Part shown: positions 31,847 to 41,357 of the stretch, piece by piece
How positions within the stretch are numbered: position 1 is the first letter of the stretch
Layout of the letters: each line of letters begins with the position of its first letter
Notes under the pieces: generated by a model
Databases searched by the model: none
What the model was told of the DNA's origin: nothing
Seen by the model: the letters and a program-made list of their open reading frames with translations, nothing else
Program-made: the position numbers and the translations under genes
NCBI GenBank assembly: GCA_037446355.1
Contig: JBBIIT010000023.1
Span: forward strand, 1 to 50,520
Reading direction: 5' to 3'
Length of the DNA stretch: 50,520 nucleotides
Origin: Roseiarcus sp037446355
GTDB taxonomy: Bacteria > Pseudomonadota > Alphaproteobacteria > Rhizobiales > Beijerinckiaceae

Positions 31847-32577
31847 AGCTATTCCTCGTTACGGCCTTCGCGCTAGTGGCGCTGGTTGGCGCGGCGCAAG
31901 CGCAAACGGTCGATCTCGGTGCGCTCGTTCCCGGCGCCAACGCGTCGGCGACCGGGCGAATTGTGCAAATGGTCGCTATCCTCACGGTGCTGTCGGTCGC
32001 ACCGGGGCTACTGATCATGGTGACGAGTTTCACCCGTTTTGTCGTCGCTTTGTCGTTCCTTCGGTCCGGCCTCGGCCTTCAGAGCACGCCCGCGAATCTG
32101 GTGCTGACGAGCCTCGCGCTCTTCATGACGCTGTTCGTCATGGCCCCAACTTTCGACAGCGCGTGGCGCGATGGCGCGAAACCGCTGATGGACAACTCGA
32201 TCACCCAGGAACAGGCGTTCACCGCGATCGCGGAGCCGTTTCGGGAGTTCATGCTGACTCAAGTGCGCGAAAAGGACATCGCGCTATTCGAGGATCTGTC
32301 TCATGGGCAATTCAAGTCGAGCGAACGCTCGAAAGTGGATTTGCGAGTTCTAATTCCCGCCTTCATGATTTCCGAGCTTCGGCGTGGATTCGAGATAGGA
32401 TTTATGATCGTCGTTCCGTTTCTGGTCATCGATCTGATCGTGGCGACGCTGACGATGTCGATGGGCATGATGATGCTGCCGCCGACGGTTCTTTCGCTTC
32501 CGGCCAAACTGTTGTTCTTCGTGATGATCGACGGCTGGAACCTACTGATCGGCAGCCTCGTGCGCTCGGTTGTGTGA
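31843..32577 (+). CDS. fliP: Flagellar export gate protein FliP
   Basis: The 244-residue membrane protein starts with a cleavable signal peptide (about 1-20), then has four membrane segments. The family signatures are plain: TSFTRFVVALSFLRSGLGLQSTPANLVL in the first half, of which RFVVALSFLR is typical, and the C-terminal SMGMMMLPPTVLSLPAKLLFF. FliP forms the core of the export pore with FliQ and FliR. No fliO was seen nearby. Confidence 0.97.
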   Translation: MKLFLVTAFALVALVGAAQAQTVDLGALVPGANASATGRIVQMVAILTVLSVAPGLLIMVTSFTRFVVALSFLRSGLGLQSTPANLVLTSLALFMTLFVMAPTFDSAWRDGAKPLMDNSITQEQAFTAIAEPFREFMLTQVREKDIALFEDLSHGQFKSSERSKVDLRVLIPAFMISELRRGFEIGFMIVVPFLVIDLIVATLTMSMGMMMLPPTVLSLPAKLLFFVMIDGWNLLIGSLVRSVV

Positions 32578-32657
32578 CTCCGGCAGGAGGCGAAGCGCGA
32601 TAGGTTCGCGCAAGGCCGCCGCGCTTAATTCGAGCGAGTTCGTTGGAGACCATGGAA

Positions 32658-33899
32658 ATGAGCATTCTGGATGCGTCGGTTTCGGGTATGCTCGCGAACT
32701 CGAATTGGCTCAGCGGCATCTCGCAGAATGTCGCGAACGCCAATACGACGGGCTACAAGAACGTCGAGACTCAATTCTCGGCGCTTGTCGACGCTTCGTC
32801 CGGCGTATCGGCCGGCGCCGGCGTCAAGACGACCATGCGCTCGTTGAACGGATTGCAGGGCCAAGTCGAGGGAACTTCGTCTTCGACCGATCTGGCGGTG
32901 CAGGGCGCGGGCTTCTTCGTGGTCTCGGACGCCGGCGGCAATATCTACTTCACGCGCAACGGATCGTTCGTTCCGGACGCGTCTGGCAACCTCGTCAACG
33001 CAGCCGGATACTATCTGATGGGTGCGAACGTATTGGGCAGCGCCGGGCCGGTCTCGCTCAATTCTCTATCGGGATTGCAGAAAGTGAATGTCCAAGGGGC
33101 CGCTGCATCGGCGTCGCCATCGACGACGGCGAGCATGGTCGCCAATTTAGCGTCAAGCGCCAGCGTCATCACCGCGGCGAATCTGCCCTCGACCAATTCA
33201 GCGGGCGCGACTTACACCGACGAAACTACGATGGTCGCCTACGACAATCTTGGCGGCGCGCATACGATCAACCTCTATTTCGCCAAGACCGGCGCGAACA
33301 CCTGGGAAGTGGACGCCTACGACAGCGGCGCGGCGGCGGCGGGCGGCGGATTTCCGTATTCAACCGGACCGCTTGCGACGCAAAATCTCACGTTCAGCGC
33401 GACGAACGGCGCGCTCGTCAGCGGCGGCTCCCTCGCGATCCCCGTCCCCGGAGGTCAGACGGTCGCGCTAAATCTCAGTCAGACGACGCAACTTGCCGCG
33501 AATTTTGGCGTAAGTTCCGCTTCGATTAACGGCAACGCGCCCGGAAACCTCACCGGCGTCGCGATCGCCAAGGATGGAACTCTATCGTTTCAGTATGGCA
33601 ACGGCTCGGCCGCGAATGCGTACGAAATTCCACTCGCCAATGTTCCCAGTCCCGATAATCTGACGTCGGTGGTTGGCGATGCCTACGCGGCCAACTATCA
33701 ATCTGGCGCCGCTCATGTCGGCAATGCGGGTGCGGGCGGACTGGGGACCATCGTATCCTCGTCGCTCGAAACCTCAACCGTCGACCTTGCGACGGAGCTG
33801 ACCAATATGATCAGCGCCCAAAGCGCCTACGAAGCGAACTCGAAGGTTTTCCAGACCGGCGCCAAGATTCTGGACGTCCTGAACGGGCTGCAACCGTGA
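32658..33899 (+). CDS. flgE: Flagellar hook protein FlgE
   Basis: The 413-residue hook subunit has the N-terminal D0 motif ISQNVANANTTGYKNVETQF. VQGAGFFVVSDAGGN and YFTRNGSFVPDASGNLVNA mark the hook core. A variable middle lies at about 130-330. The C-terminal TVDLATELTNMISAQSAYEANSKVFQT is conserved. ATG 32658 has GGAG nine bases upstream and is preferred over ATG 32652. An 80-bp gap after fliP may hold a promoter for the flgE-flgK-flgL group, but none is convincing. Confidence 0.95.
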   Translation: MSILDASVSGMLANSNWLSGISQNVANANTTGYKNVETQFSALVDASSGVSAGAGVKTTMRSLNGLQGQVEGTSSSTDLAVQGAGFFVVSDAGGNIYFTRNGSFVPDASGNLVNAAGYYLMGANVLGSAGPVSLNSLSGLQKVNVQGAAASASPSTTASMVANLASSASVITAANLPSTNSAGATYTDETTMVAYDNLGGAHTINLYFAKTGANTWEVDAYDSGAAAAGGGFPYSTGPLATQNLTFSATNGALVSGGSLAIPVPGGQTVALNLSQTTQLAANFGVSSASINGNAPGNLTGVAIAKDGTLSFQYGNGSAANAYEIPLANVPSPDNLTSVVGDAYAANYQSGAAHVGNAGAGGLGTIVSSSLETSTVDLATELTNMISAQSAYEANSKVFQTGAKILDVLNGLQP

Positions 33900-33930
33900 A
33901 TTCCGAAGTTTCCAAACCCAAGCCGGGACC

Positions 33931-35433
33931 ATGACCCTATCGTCTGCGCTGACCATCATAAATTCGTCGTTCGCCGCGACCGCGGCGCAGTCCTCGACGA
34001 TCGCAAGCAACATCGCCAACGTCAATACGCCCGGATACGTGCGTCAAATCGCCAATCAGGCGACAAATGGGTACGGCGGGGCCGATGTCGTATCGATAGC
34101 GAGGCAGGCGAACGTCGCTCTGCTCGATCAACTCAACGTGTCGACCTCGGAATCGGCGAGCCAGAGCGCGATCGCAAAAGGGCTCGCGGCCCTGGCGCAA
34201 ACCGTCAATGACAGCGCAACGGCGTCGACCGCGACAGGGGTTCTCCAAAACGGCCCCTCGCCTTCGGCGATGCTCGCTAATTTGCAGAGCGCGCTGACGA
34301 CCTATGCGGCCAACCCGGGCAACGCGTCGCTCGGTCAAGCCGCCGTGACCGCGGCTCAGAGCGTGACCGCGTCGCTCAATGGCGGCGCGGCGGCGGTGCA
34401 GGAGGTGCGCTCGCAGGCGGACGCGCAGATGGCCGCTTGCGTCGGATCGATCAACTCATTGCTGGCGCAATTTTCCGGCGCCAATGCGCAGATCGTCGCC
34501 GGTCTTGCGACGGGCGCCAACGTCGTTCCGGCGCAGAACGCGCGCGATTCGATCTTGACCCAATTGTCGCAACAGGTGGGCGTCTCGACGACGACGAACA
34601 GCGACGGATCGATGTCGATCTATACCGACAGCGGCGTCACGTTGTTTCAAGAAACCGCGAGGACGCTAGCGTTTAGTCCGACGCCGGTTCTGACCGCCGG
34701 CGCTAGCGGCTCCGCGGTGACAGTGGACGGCATTCCCATCACCGGCGCCGGCGCGCCCATGCAGATTGCTTCTGGCGCTTTGGCGGGGTTCGCGCAGTTG
34801 CGCGATACGATCGCGCCGCAGTACCAGGCCCAGCTCGATCAGATCGCGGGCGGCCTAGTCTCGGCCTTTGCCGAGACTGACCAATCGGCGAGACCAACCC
34901 AACCCGGACGGCCCGGGCTCTTCACTTTTCCGGGCGCGACCGGCGTGCCCGTCAATACGGCCGTAACCGGGCTTGCCGGGCAAATTGAGGTCAACGCCAA
35001 TGTGGACCCCAGCCAAGGCGGGTCCGTAACTCTGCAGCGGGATGGCGGCATATCGAGTCCCGGGAATCCCGCCTACACCTACAATGCGAGCGGTGGCGCC
35101 GGATACTCGGCGCGCCTGACAGAGCTCGCCAGCCAGATCGATGCCGCTCAACCGTTCAACCCGGCCGCCGGGCTTGGCGCGTCCGCGAGCCTCTCCGGCT
35201 ACGCCAATGCTTCAGTGAGTTGGCTGCAAGGCCAGAACCAACAGGCGAACGACGCCTCCACATTTCAGAGCTCGGTCGTCGCACAAGCGAGCGCAGCCCT
35301 GTCCAACGCCAGCGGAGTCAATCTCGACGCCGAGATGACCAACATGCTGAACATCGAAAATTCCTACACCACGTCTGCGAAACTGCTGACGACCGTCAAC
35401 AGTATGTTCTCGGCGTTGATCAACGCGGCCTGA
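33931..35433 (+). CDS. flgK: Hook-filament junction protein FlgK
   Basis: The 500-residue junction protein has the axial motif IASNIANVNTPGYVRQ near 29-44 and the FlgK block VSIARQANVALLDQLN. A long central region (about 150-430) leads to the C-terminal SGVNLDAEMTNMLNIENSYTTSAKLLTTVN. It sits at the hook tip as the first of two junction zones. The order flgE-flgK-flgL is standard. Confidence 0.94.
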   Translation: MTLSSALTIINSSFAATAAQSSTIASNIANVNTPGYVRQIANQATNGYGGADVVSIARQANVALLDQLNVSTSESASQSAIAKGLAALAQTVNDSATASTATGVLQNGPSPSAMLANLQSALTTYAANPGNASLGQAAVTAAQSVTASLNGGAAAVQEVRSQADAQMAACVGSINSLLAQFSGANAQIVAGLATGANVVPAQNARDSILTQLSQQVGVSTTTNSDGSMSIYTDSGVTLFQETARTLAFSPTPVLTAGASGSAVTVDGIPITGAGAPMQIASGALAGFAQLRDTIAPQYQAQLDQIAGGLVSAFAETDQSARPTQPGRPGLFTFPGATGVPVNTAVTGLAGQIEVNANVDPSQGGSVTLQRDGGISSPGNPAYTYNASGGAGYSARLTELASQIDAAQPFNPAAGLGASASLSGYANASVSWLQGQNQQANDASTFQSSVVAQASAALSNASGVNLDAEMTNMLNIENSYTTSAKLLTTVNSMFSALINAA

Positions 35434-35438
35434 GCCCC

Positions 35439-36497
35439 ATGAGCTATACCTCAGTCTCGACACGATATCTGGGAACCGCGATGTTGCCTGCCATCGCGCA
35501 GGCGCAGGCCCAGCTCACTCAGCTGGAGGTATCCGCATCGACGGGGCAATATGCAGACCTCGGCCTTCAGCTTGGACAACAGGCCGGATACGAGTTGTCG
35601 CTGAAGAACCATTACGATCTGTTGCAGAACCTGACAAGCGCGAATTCCGTTTTGACGACCAACCTTTCAACCGCGCAAACCGCGCTCGACAGCGCTCGGA
35701 CCAGCGCACAAAGCACGCTGCAAAGTCTCACCGCGTGGATTGCCGGGACCAACGCCGGCGCGACCTTGCAAACGCTTGGTTCGAATTCGCTACAGCAGTT
35801 GACCTCCGTCGGCAACGCGACATCGAATGGGCAGTACGTATTCAGCGGAGTTAATTCAGGCGCGGCGCCGCTAACGGATTACTTCTCGACACCGCCCTCT
35901 AGCGCCAAGACGGCGATCGACCAAGCCTTCCAGACGACCTTCGGTTTCCCGCCGACTTCGCCGGCGACCTCGACGATAAGCGCCTCGGCAATGCAGGCCT
36001 TTCTCAACGGCCCGTTCGCCGCCGAAGTCGGCGGCGCGAATTGGACAACGAATTGGTCATATGCCTCGAACACAAACGAAAGCGCGCAAATCGCGCCCGG
36101 CCAGACGATCGATGTCTCCGCCAACGCGAACCAGGCGGGCTTTCAGCAACTCGCCCAAGGGTACGCCATGCTCAGCGAATTCGGTGCGATCGGTCTGAGC
36201 GCTTCCGCGCAACAGACGCTGGCCAACACGGCCACATCCCTCGTGTCGCAAGGGTTGGCGTCGATGACGACCGCCGAGGCGAACCTAGGCGCCGCGCAAA
36301 GCCAGATCTCGCAAGCCAATGCGTCCATGGCTTCGCAGATGACGATCCTCCAGAACCAGGTGGGCTCTCTGGACAATGTGAACGCCGCCGCGACCGCGAC
36401 GCAACTCAATACGCTGACGACGCAGATCGAAACCGCCTACCAGCTTACCGCGCAACTGCAAAAGCTAAGTCTCGCGCAATACCTCCCCGTTGCTTGA
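35439..36497 (+). CDS. flgL: Hook-filament junction protein FlgL
   Basis: The 352-residue flagellin-like protein has the N-terminal coiled segment QAQAQLTQLEVSASTGQYADLGLQLG. A Ser/Thr/Ala-rich centre follows. The C-terminal helix has NVNAAATATQLNTLTTQIETAYQLTAQLQKLSLAQYL, of which QLTAQLQKLSLAQYL is the typical flagellin-like end. The ATG at 35439 follows the flgK stop by 5 bases; longer in-frame extensions overlap flgK. Confidence 0.92.
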   Translation: MSYTSVSTRYLGTAMLPAIAQAQAQLTQLEVSASTGQYADLGLQLGQQAGYELSLKNHYDLLQNLTSANSVLTTNLSTAQTALDSARTSAQSTLQSLTAWIAGTNAGATLQTLGSNSLQQLTSVGNATSNGQYVFSGVNSGAAPLTDYFSTPPSSAKTAIDQAFQTTFGFPPTSPATSTISASAMQAFLNGPFAAEVGGANWTTNWSYASNTNESAQIAPGQTIDVSANANQAGFQQLAQGYAMLSEFGAIGLSASAQQTLANTATSLVSQGLASMTTAEANLGAAQSQISQANASMASQMTILQNQVGSLDNVNAAATATQLNTLTTQIETAYQLTAQLQKLSLAQYLPVA

Positions 36498-36511
36498 ACC
36501 CAGGGTCGATC

Positions 36512-36859
36512 ATGTATGAATTCGCCTATAAGGAAATTGTCGACGAGTCGTCCCAGGCGATGCGCGCGCAGGAGCGCCGCGCGCTTGGTCGAGTGATTGG
36601 CCTGTTGCGAGCGGCAGCGGCGGCCGGAGCTGCCTCTCGAGAATGCGTGATCGCGCTCTATCAGCTGCGCAGGCTGTGGGCGATCTTCATCGAAGATCTC
36701 AATAGTCAGGACAATGGATTGCCCACCGGATTGCGAGCGGGCTTGATCTCTATTGGCGCCTGGGTAAATCGCGAAATCGATCGCATCCTGACGCGCGCCT
36801 CTGACGATCTGACCGCACTTATCGAAATCAACGAAATCATTCGCAACGGCCTGAATTGA
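36512..36859 (+). CDS. flaF: Flagellar biosynthesis regulator FlaF
   Basis: The 115-residue helical cytoplasmic protein is specific to alphaproteobacteria. Visible blocks are ALGRVIGLLRAA, LYQLRRLWAIFIEDLNSQDNGLP and LRAGLISIGAWVNREID. FlaF is needed for flagellin secretion and works against FlbT in setting flagellin levels. It is followed by flbT, the usual pairing. There is no membrane segment. Confidence 0.94.
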   Translation: MYEFAYKEIVDESSQAMRAQERRALGRVIGLLRAAAAAGAASRECVIALYQLRRLWAIFIEDLNSQDNGLPTGLRAGLISIGAWVNREIDRILTRASDDLTALIEINEIIRNGLN

Positions 36860-36866
36860 GACGCCG

Positions 36867-37277
36867 ATGAACATCACGCTAAGGGCCGGCGAGCGTATCT
36901 ATGTCAACGGGGCGGTTCTGCGCGTCGACCGCAAGGCGACCATAGAGTTGCTGAACGACGCGACATTTCTCCTGGAGACCCATGTCATGCAGGCGGCGGA
37001 CGCGACGACACCGCTGCGGCAGATATATTTCGCCGTGCAAGTGATGCTGATGGATCCAAGTTCGGCTCAGAGCACGATAGCGCTGACCAGAGAATTGCTG
37101 ACAAAAGCGTCGGAAGCATTCGAATCGTTAGAGGTCAAGAGCGCGCTGCGCGCTGTTTCCGAGCTTATTGGCCGCTCGCGATATTTTGACGCCTTGAAGG
37201 CGATACGGGGGCTCTACGCGCTGGAGCGAGAGGAAATGCAGTCCGAAAGCGAGGCTGATGCGCCTCGCGCCGCTTAA
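36867..37277 (+). CDS. flbT: Flagellin mRNA regulator FlbT
   Basis: The 136-residue protein starts MNITLRAGERIYVNGAVLRVDRK, the FlbT opening. LLNDATFLLETHVMQ and TPLRQIYFAVQVMLMDPS are conserved further on. In Caulobacter FlbT binds flagellin mRNA and blocks translation until hook assembly; in Brucella it acts as an activator, so the sign of regulation here is open. The target is the single flagellin at 5818-6942. Confidence 0.95.
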   Translation: MNITLRAGERIYVNGAVLRVDRKATIELLNDATFLLETHVMQAADATTPLRQIYFAVQVMLMDPSSAQSTIALTRELLTKASEAFESLEVKSALRAVSELIGRSRYFDALKAIRGLYALEREEMQSESEADAPRAA

Positions 37278-37289
37278 GAGGAGCAAACC

Positions 37290-37700
37290 ATGACCGTTTC
37301 AACTGTGTCCGCGACAGCCCCAATTGGAGCGCAATCGACGCCGTCGAACGTCGCCACCGCGGCGACCAATTCTCTCAATTACAACGACTTTCTCACTCTG
37401 ATGATGTCTGAGTTGAAGAATCAGGATCCAACCCAGCCGATGGACCCCGCGCAGATGGTCAGCCAGCTCGCGACGGTCAGCCAGGTCGGCCAAGCCGTGC
37501 AGACGAACGCGACACTGGCCTCGCTACTTACCGCGAGCAGTCTGTCGCAAGCCGAAATGCTGGTCGGACAGACCATAACCTCGGCGGACGGAACGGCTTC
37601 GGGTCAAGTCACGTCGGTCAGCGTCTCCAGCGCGGGCGCGACCGCGACGCTGAGCACGGGAGCCCAGGTGCCGCTTGCGCAAGGCGCTTTAATCCGATGA
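37290..37700 (+). CDS. flgD: Hook cap / hook assembly scaffold FlgD (short form)
   Basis: The 136-residue protein shows the N-terminal FlgD region NYNDFLTLMMSELKNQDPTQPMDPAQMVSQLATVSQVGQ, of which LKNQDPTQPMD is the hallmark. Only one short beta-rich segment follows (about 90-136). The Fn3/Tudor-like hat domains found in enteric FlgD of about 230 residues are missing, as in other rhizobia. It should cap the growing hook. The stop overlaps the fliQ start (ATGA). Confidence 0.93.
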   Translation: MTVSTVSATAPIGAQSTPSNVATAATNSLNYNDFLTLMMSELKNQDPTQPMDPAQMVSQLATVSQVGQAVQTNATLASLLTASSLSQAEMLVGQTITSADGTASGQVTSVSVSSAGATATLSTGAQVPLAQGALIR

Positions 37701-37969
37701 ATGAGGGCGACGTACTCGACATCGTTCGCTCGACGATCTGGATGGTGATCGTGGGCGCAGGGCCGTCAGTCGGCGCCGCGATGGCGGTCGGTGTGACGAT
37801 CGCGTTACTTCAGGCGCTTACGCAAGTGCAGGAAATGACTTTGACCTTCGTTCCGAAGCTGATCGTTGTGTTTTTGGTATTCAGTTTGACCGCTTCATTC
37901 CTGGGAGCGCAGTTGCAGCTATTCACCCAAAATCTTTACGGGCGCATCGAGCGCGGATACGGAAAGTGA
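37697..37969 (+). CDS. fliQ: Flagellar export gate protein FliQ
   Basis: The 90-residue protein has two membrane helices (about 15-37 and 52-73). ALLQALTQVQEMTLTFVPKL between them is the FliQ signature. It forms part of the FliP-FliQ-FliR pore. It is coupled to flgD by a 4-base overlap and followed by flhA after 76 bp. Confidence 0.95.
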   Translation: MNEGDVLDIVRSTIWMVIVGAGPSVGAAMAVGVTIALLQALTQVQEMTLTFVPKLIVVFLVFSLTASFLGAQLQLFTQNLYGRIERGYGK

Positions 37970-38045
37970 CGGTCTCGGGCGTCGCCGTCGGTTCGACGCC
38001 CGCTCGTCGCGCAATTCTGCATCGGGCTATTCTGGAGCGTTCGCG
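37970..38045 (+). other. Short fliQ-flhA spacer with a hairpin
   Basis: GGGCGTCG (37977-37984) and CGACGCCC (37994-38001) form an 8-bp stem with a 9-base loop. No T tract follows, so it may slow or process the transcript rather than end it. The flhA start follows after about 44 bases. Confidence 0.4.
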
Positions 38046-40136
38046 GTGTCTTTGATCTCGACGTCGAATTCGACCCAGGACGCATCGCGCGTCGGCGACG
38101 ATGTCGGCTTCGCCGTCGGCATCATACTCGTTCTTTGCCTGTTTTTCCTCCCCGTCCCCGCGGTGATGATCGACTTCGGGCTTGCGTTCTCAATCGCGCT
38201 GTCCGTGCTAATTCTGATGGTTGCGCTCTGGATTCAAAAGCCGCTCGAGTTCTCGGCGTTTCCGACGGTGTTGCTGGTGGCGACGGTGTTGCGTCTGGCT
38301 CTCAATATCTCGACGACGCGGCTCATCCTGTCGCACGGGTCTCATGGCGAAGCGGCCGCCGGATATATTATCGCCGGGTTCGCCCGTCTTGTCATGGGCG
38401 GCGATTTCGTTATCGGCATTATAGTGTTTCTGATTTTGGTGACGATAAACTTTCTCGTCATCACGAAGGGCGCGACCCGTATTGCCGAAGTCGGCGCGCG
38501 ATTCACGCTCGATGCGATTCCGGGAAAGCAAATGGCGATCGATGCCGACCTTTCGGCCGGCCTGATCGACGACAAGGTGGCGCAGCAGCGGCGTCGCGAG
38601 CTTGAGGAGGAAAGCGCGTTCTTCGGTTCGATGGACGGGGCCTCGAAATTCGTGCGCGGCGACGCGATCGCGAGTCTCATCATTCTCGGCGTCAACATTT
38701 TTGGCGGCATCGTCATAGGCGTGACGAGGCACGGTCTCGGACTCTCGAACGCGGCCGACATATTCACCAAGCTTTCGGTCGGCGACGGTTTGGTCTCGCA
38801 GATCCCTGCGCTCATCATCTCGCTCGCGGCGGGCCTCTTGGTGGCCAAAGGAGGCACGCGCGGTTCTGCAGAAAGGGCGGTTCTCGGACAACTCAGCAAC
38901 TATCCGACCGCGCTCTACTTGGCGGCGCTGCTGATGTTCATTCTCGGCGTTATTCCGGGATTACCCCTCGTCCCCTTTGCGGCGCTCGGCGGACTGATGG
39001 CCTTCGTCGCGGTGGCGATCCCGAGCCGACAGGCGAAAGAGGACGCAAGGCAGATCGCGTTGAAGGCCGCCGCGGAGGAGCGTTCGCGAGCGGAGGCGCG
39101 GGCCTCGATCAAGGAGCAGATGAAGCCTGTCGAAATCGAATTGAGCTTCAGCAAGGAGCTGGCGGCGACGCTGCTCGCGTCGCATTCGGAAATCGCATCC
39201 AGGGTCGCCAAAATGCGTCGAAAGTTCGCGCGCGAATATGGATTCGTGGCGCCGGAAATTAAGCTTAGCGACGATATAGCGACGCCGAGCAAAAGTTACC
39301 AAATCCGCATCCACGGCACGGTGGCCGCGACGCAAGAGCTGCGCATCCACGAGGTATTGGTGATTGTTGGCGACGGCAAGCGGCCGAGCGCGCCCGGCGA
39401 CGAGATTCGTGAACCTGCGTTCGGCATGAAGGCGATATGGGTCCAGGAGGCCTTCGCCAAAGATCTCAAACGTGAGGGATTCAAGCCGGTGGACCCGGTT
39501 TCGGTGATGCTGACCCATCTCAGCGAGACGATTCACAACAATCTCGCGCGACTGCTGTCATACAAAGACATGCGCGCGCTACTCGATCGCTTGGAACCGG
39601 AATATAAGCGCTTGCTCGACGACATTTGCCCGTCCCAGATATCGTATTCCGGGTTGCTGGCGGTCTTGAAGCTGCTGCTCGCCGAACGCGTCTCCATCCG
39701 CAATCTCAATCTCATCCTCGAGGCGGTCGCGGAGATTGCGCCGCATGTCCGCCGCCCCGAACAGATCGTCGAGCACGTGCGAATGCGCATTTCTCAGCAG
39801 ATTTGCGGCGGATTGCTCGACCAAGGCGTTCTGAAGGTGCTCCGGCTCGGGAATCGCTGGGACATGGTGTTTCATCAGAGCCTGAAGCGTGACGCCAAAG
39901 GCGACGTTGCCGAATTCGACATCGATCCCAGACTGATGGAGGAGTTCGGAGCGCAAGCGTCGCTGGCGATTCGCACGCGGCTCGATGAAAAGCATCTTTT
40001 CGCGATCGTCACGACCGTGGATACGCGGCCGTTCGTGCGCATGATTATCGAAAGGATGTTCCCGACGCTGCCGGTGCTGTCGCAACTGGAAATCGCGCGC
40101 GGGTTCGAGGTCCAGTCGCTCGGGACGGTGGCGTGA
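38046..40136 (+). CDS. flhA: Flagellar export gate protein FlhA
   Basis: The 696-residue protein has about eight membrane segments in the first 320 residues. The FHIPEP signature region is present (RLALNISTTRLIL and MDGASKFVRGDAIA). A large cytoplasmic domain (about 335-696) docks export chaperone complexes, with SYSGLLAVLKLLLAERVSIRNL as a typical block. The GTG start at 38046 is the best available, with a GGAG about ten bases upstream. The length is standard for alphaproteobacteria. Confidence 0.96.
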   Translation: MSLISTSNSTQDASRVGDDVGFAVGIILVLCLFFLPVPAVMIDFGLAFSIALSVLILMVALWIQKPLEFSAFPTVLLVATVLRLALNISTTRLILSHGSHGEAAAGYIIAGFARLVMGGDFVIGIIVFLILVTINFLVITKGATRIAEVGARFTLDAIPGKQMAIDADLSAGLIDDKVAQQRRRELEEESAFFGSMDGASKFVRGDAIASLIILGVNIFGGIVIGVTRHGLGLSNAADIFTKLSVGDGLVSQIPALIISLAAGLLVAKGGTRGSAERAVLGQLSNYPTALYLAALLMFILGVIPGLPLVPFAALGGLMAFVAVAIPSRQAKEDARQIALKAAAEERSRAEARASIKEQMKPVEIELSFSKELAATLLASHSEIASRVAKMRRKFAREYGFVAPEIKLSDDIATPSKSYQIRIHGTVAATQELRIHEVLVIVGDGKRPSAPGDEIREPAFGMKAIWVQEAFAKDLKREGFKPVDPVSVMLTHLSETIHNNLARLLSYKDMRALLDRLEPEYKRLLDDICPSQISYSGLLAVLKLLLAERVSIRNLNLILEAVAEIAPHVRRPEQIVEHVRMRISQQICGGLLDQGVLKVLRLGNRWDMVFHQSLKRDAKGDVAEFDIDPRLMEEFGAQASLAIRTRLDEKHLFAIVTTVDTRPFVRMIIERMFPTLPVLSQLEIARGFEVQSLGTVA

Positions 40137-40149
40137 AAGGACCAGGGCG

Positions 40150-40920
40150 ATGAGCGAAGTCGCGAAAGCTATCGGCGGGCCGCAAGCGATTCTTGGGGCC
40201 TTCGTGTTGTTTTGCCGGATCGGCGCCTGTCTGATGTTGGCGCCGGGAGTGTCGAACGCCCAAATTCCGGCGCAGGTCCGGCTCTTCGTCGCGATCGCCG
40301 TGACGCTGGCGCTTGCGCCGTTATTGCTGGGGCTGGACAGCCTTCAAGGGCTTGGCGACGATCCGATCGCATTGTTGCGAATTGTCGTTTCGGAGGGCTT
40401 GATCGGCGCGCTAATCGGGTTGGTCGGCCGCATGTTTTTTTCAGCGTTGGAATCGATGAGCGTTGCGACCGCGAATTTGCTTGGGCTTGTCAACCCGTTC
40501 GGCGTCGAGGTCGATCCGGCGCAGACGATGCCGCCGATCGCGAGCGCAGTCGTCATAGGCGCGGCGGCGCTGATATTCGTTTCGGACCTGCATTGGGAGA
40601 TCCTACGCGGATTGGTCGCGTCGTACGACGCGATCCGCCCGCGCGGCGATTTCAACGCCGCATTGTCGCTGCGGGAAATCGCCCAAGCTCTCGAACAGTC
40701 GTTCGTCGTCGCGATCCGCGTGACCTCGCCGTTTTTCCTCTACGCTGTGATCGCCAACTTCGCCCTGACTTTGATCGGGCGCGTTACGCCACAAATCGGC
40801 ATTTTTTATGTGGCGCCCCCTTTCGTGGTCGCGGGTGGAATAGCGCTGTTCTATTTCGTGGTCCGGCCGGAAATCGGTCAGTTCATGGCGGCTTTCGCCG
40901 CGTGGTTGCGTTGGGGGTGA
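40150..40920 (+). CDS. fliR: Flagellar export gate protein FliR
   Basis: The 256-residue membrane protein has about six hydrophobic segments. Typical features are FCRIGACLMLAPGVSNAQIPAQVRLFVAIAVTLALAP near the N-terminus, of which PAQVRLFVAIAVTLALAP is diagnostic, and LIGRVTPQIGIFYVAPPFVVAGG near 208-230. It completes the FliP-FliQ-FliR pore. An AGGGCG sequence lies just upstream of the ATG. Confidence 0.94.
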   Translation: MSEVAKAIGGPQAILGAFVLFCRIGACLMLAPGVSNAQIPAQVRLFVAIAVTLALAPLLLGLDSLQGLGDDPIALLRIVVSEGLIGALIGLVGRMFFSALESMSVATANLLGLVNPFGVEVDPAQTMPPIASAVVIGAAALIFVSDLHWEILRGLVASYDAIRPRGDFNAALSLREIAQALEQSFVVAIRVTSPFFLYAVIANFALTLIGRVTPQIGIFYVAPPFVVAGGIALFYFVVRPEIGQFMAAFAAWLRWG

Positions 40921-40923
40921 AGG

Positions 40924-41331
40924 TTGAAAGCGAAGCTGGACCGGCTACGCCGCATCGAGCGCCTGCAAAAGCGCCTGCACGATCTTTCGATTTGGCGCCT
41001 AGACAGCGTCGCGCGCCGCCGCAGCAGTCTCCAAGACTCCCATATGGAGATGTTGTCGGCCCTGGGCGACGACGCCTTCCCGTTCGACGGACCGATGGCC
41101 GCCGCAGCCTCGCGCCGCTTGCGCTCACTGGAAATGGAGATCGTCGCGGCGCGCGAGATGCACGAGGGTCAGGCCCAACGCGCCCGGGAGCACGGCGCGA
41201 AGGCGCGCGTCGCCGAGGGGGCGGCCGAGGCGGCGAACGTCCGGTTTCGAGCCGAACGGGAGAGAAAGAGCCTGTCAGAGTTGATTGATCGGACTTTGCA
41301 GGCAAATTCGTCAGTCTGGCGCAAGCCGTAA
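40924..41331 (+). CDS. fliJ: FliJ-like coiled-coil export protein
   Basis: The 135-residue, highly charged, almost fully helical protein starts KLDRLRRIERLQKRLHDLSIWRL after the initiator. It continues as two long amphipathic helices (about 1-50 and 65-130) rich in Arg, Glu and Ala. FliJ has this antiparallel coiled-coil shape, and this position after fliR is where rhizobial clusters hold an unnamed FliJ-like gene. FliJ links the export ATPase to FlhA. The start is a TTG at 40924, with GGTGAAGG just before it. The assignment is by shape and position, since FliJ sequences diverge strongly. Confidence 0.6.
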   Translation: MKAKLDRLRRIERLQKRLHDLSIWRLDSVARRRSSLQDSHMEMLSALGDDAFPFDGPMAAAASRRLRSLEMEIVAAREMHEGQAQRAREHGAKARVAEGAAEAANVRFRAERERKSLSELIDRTLQANSSVWRKP

Positions 41332-41357
41332 AGGCGATCCTCCAGGCACAGCAATTC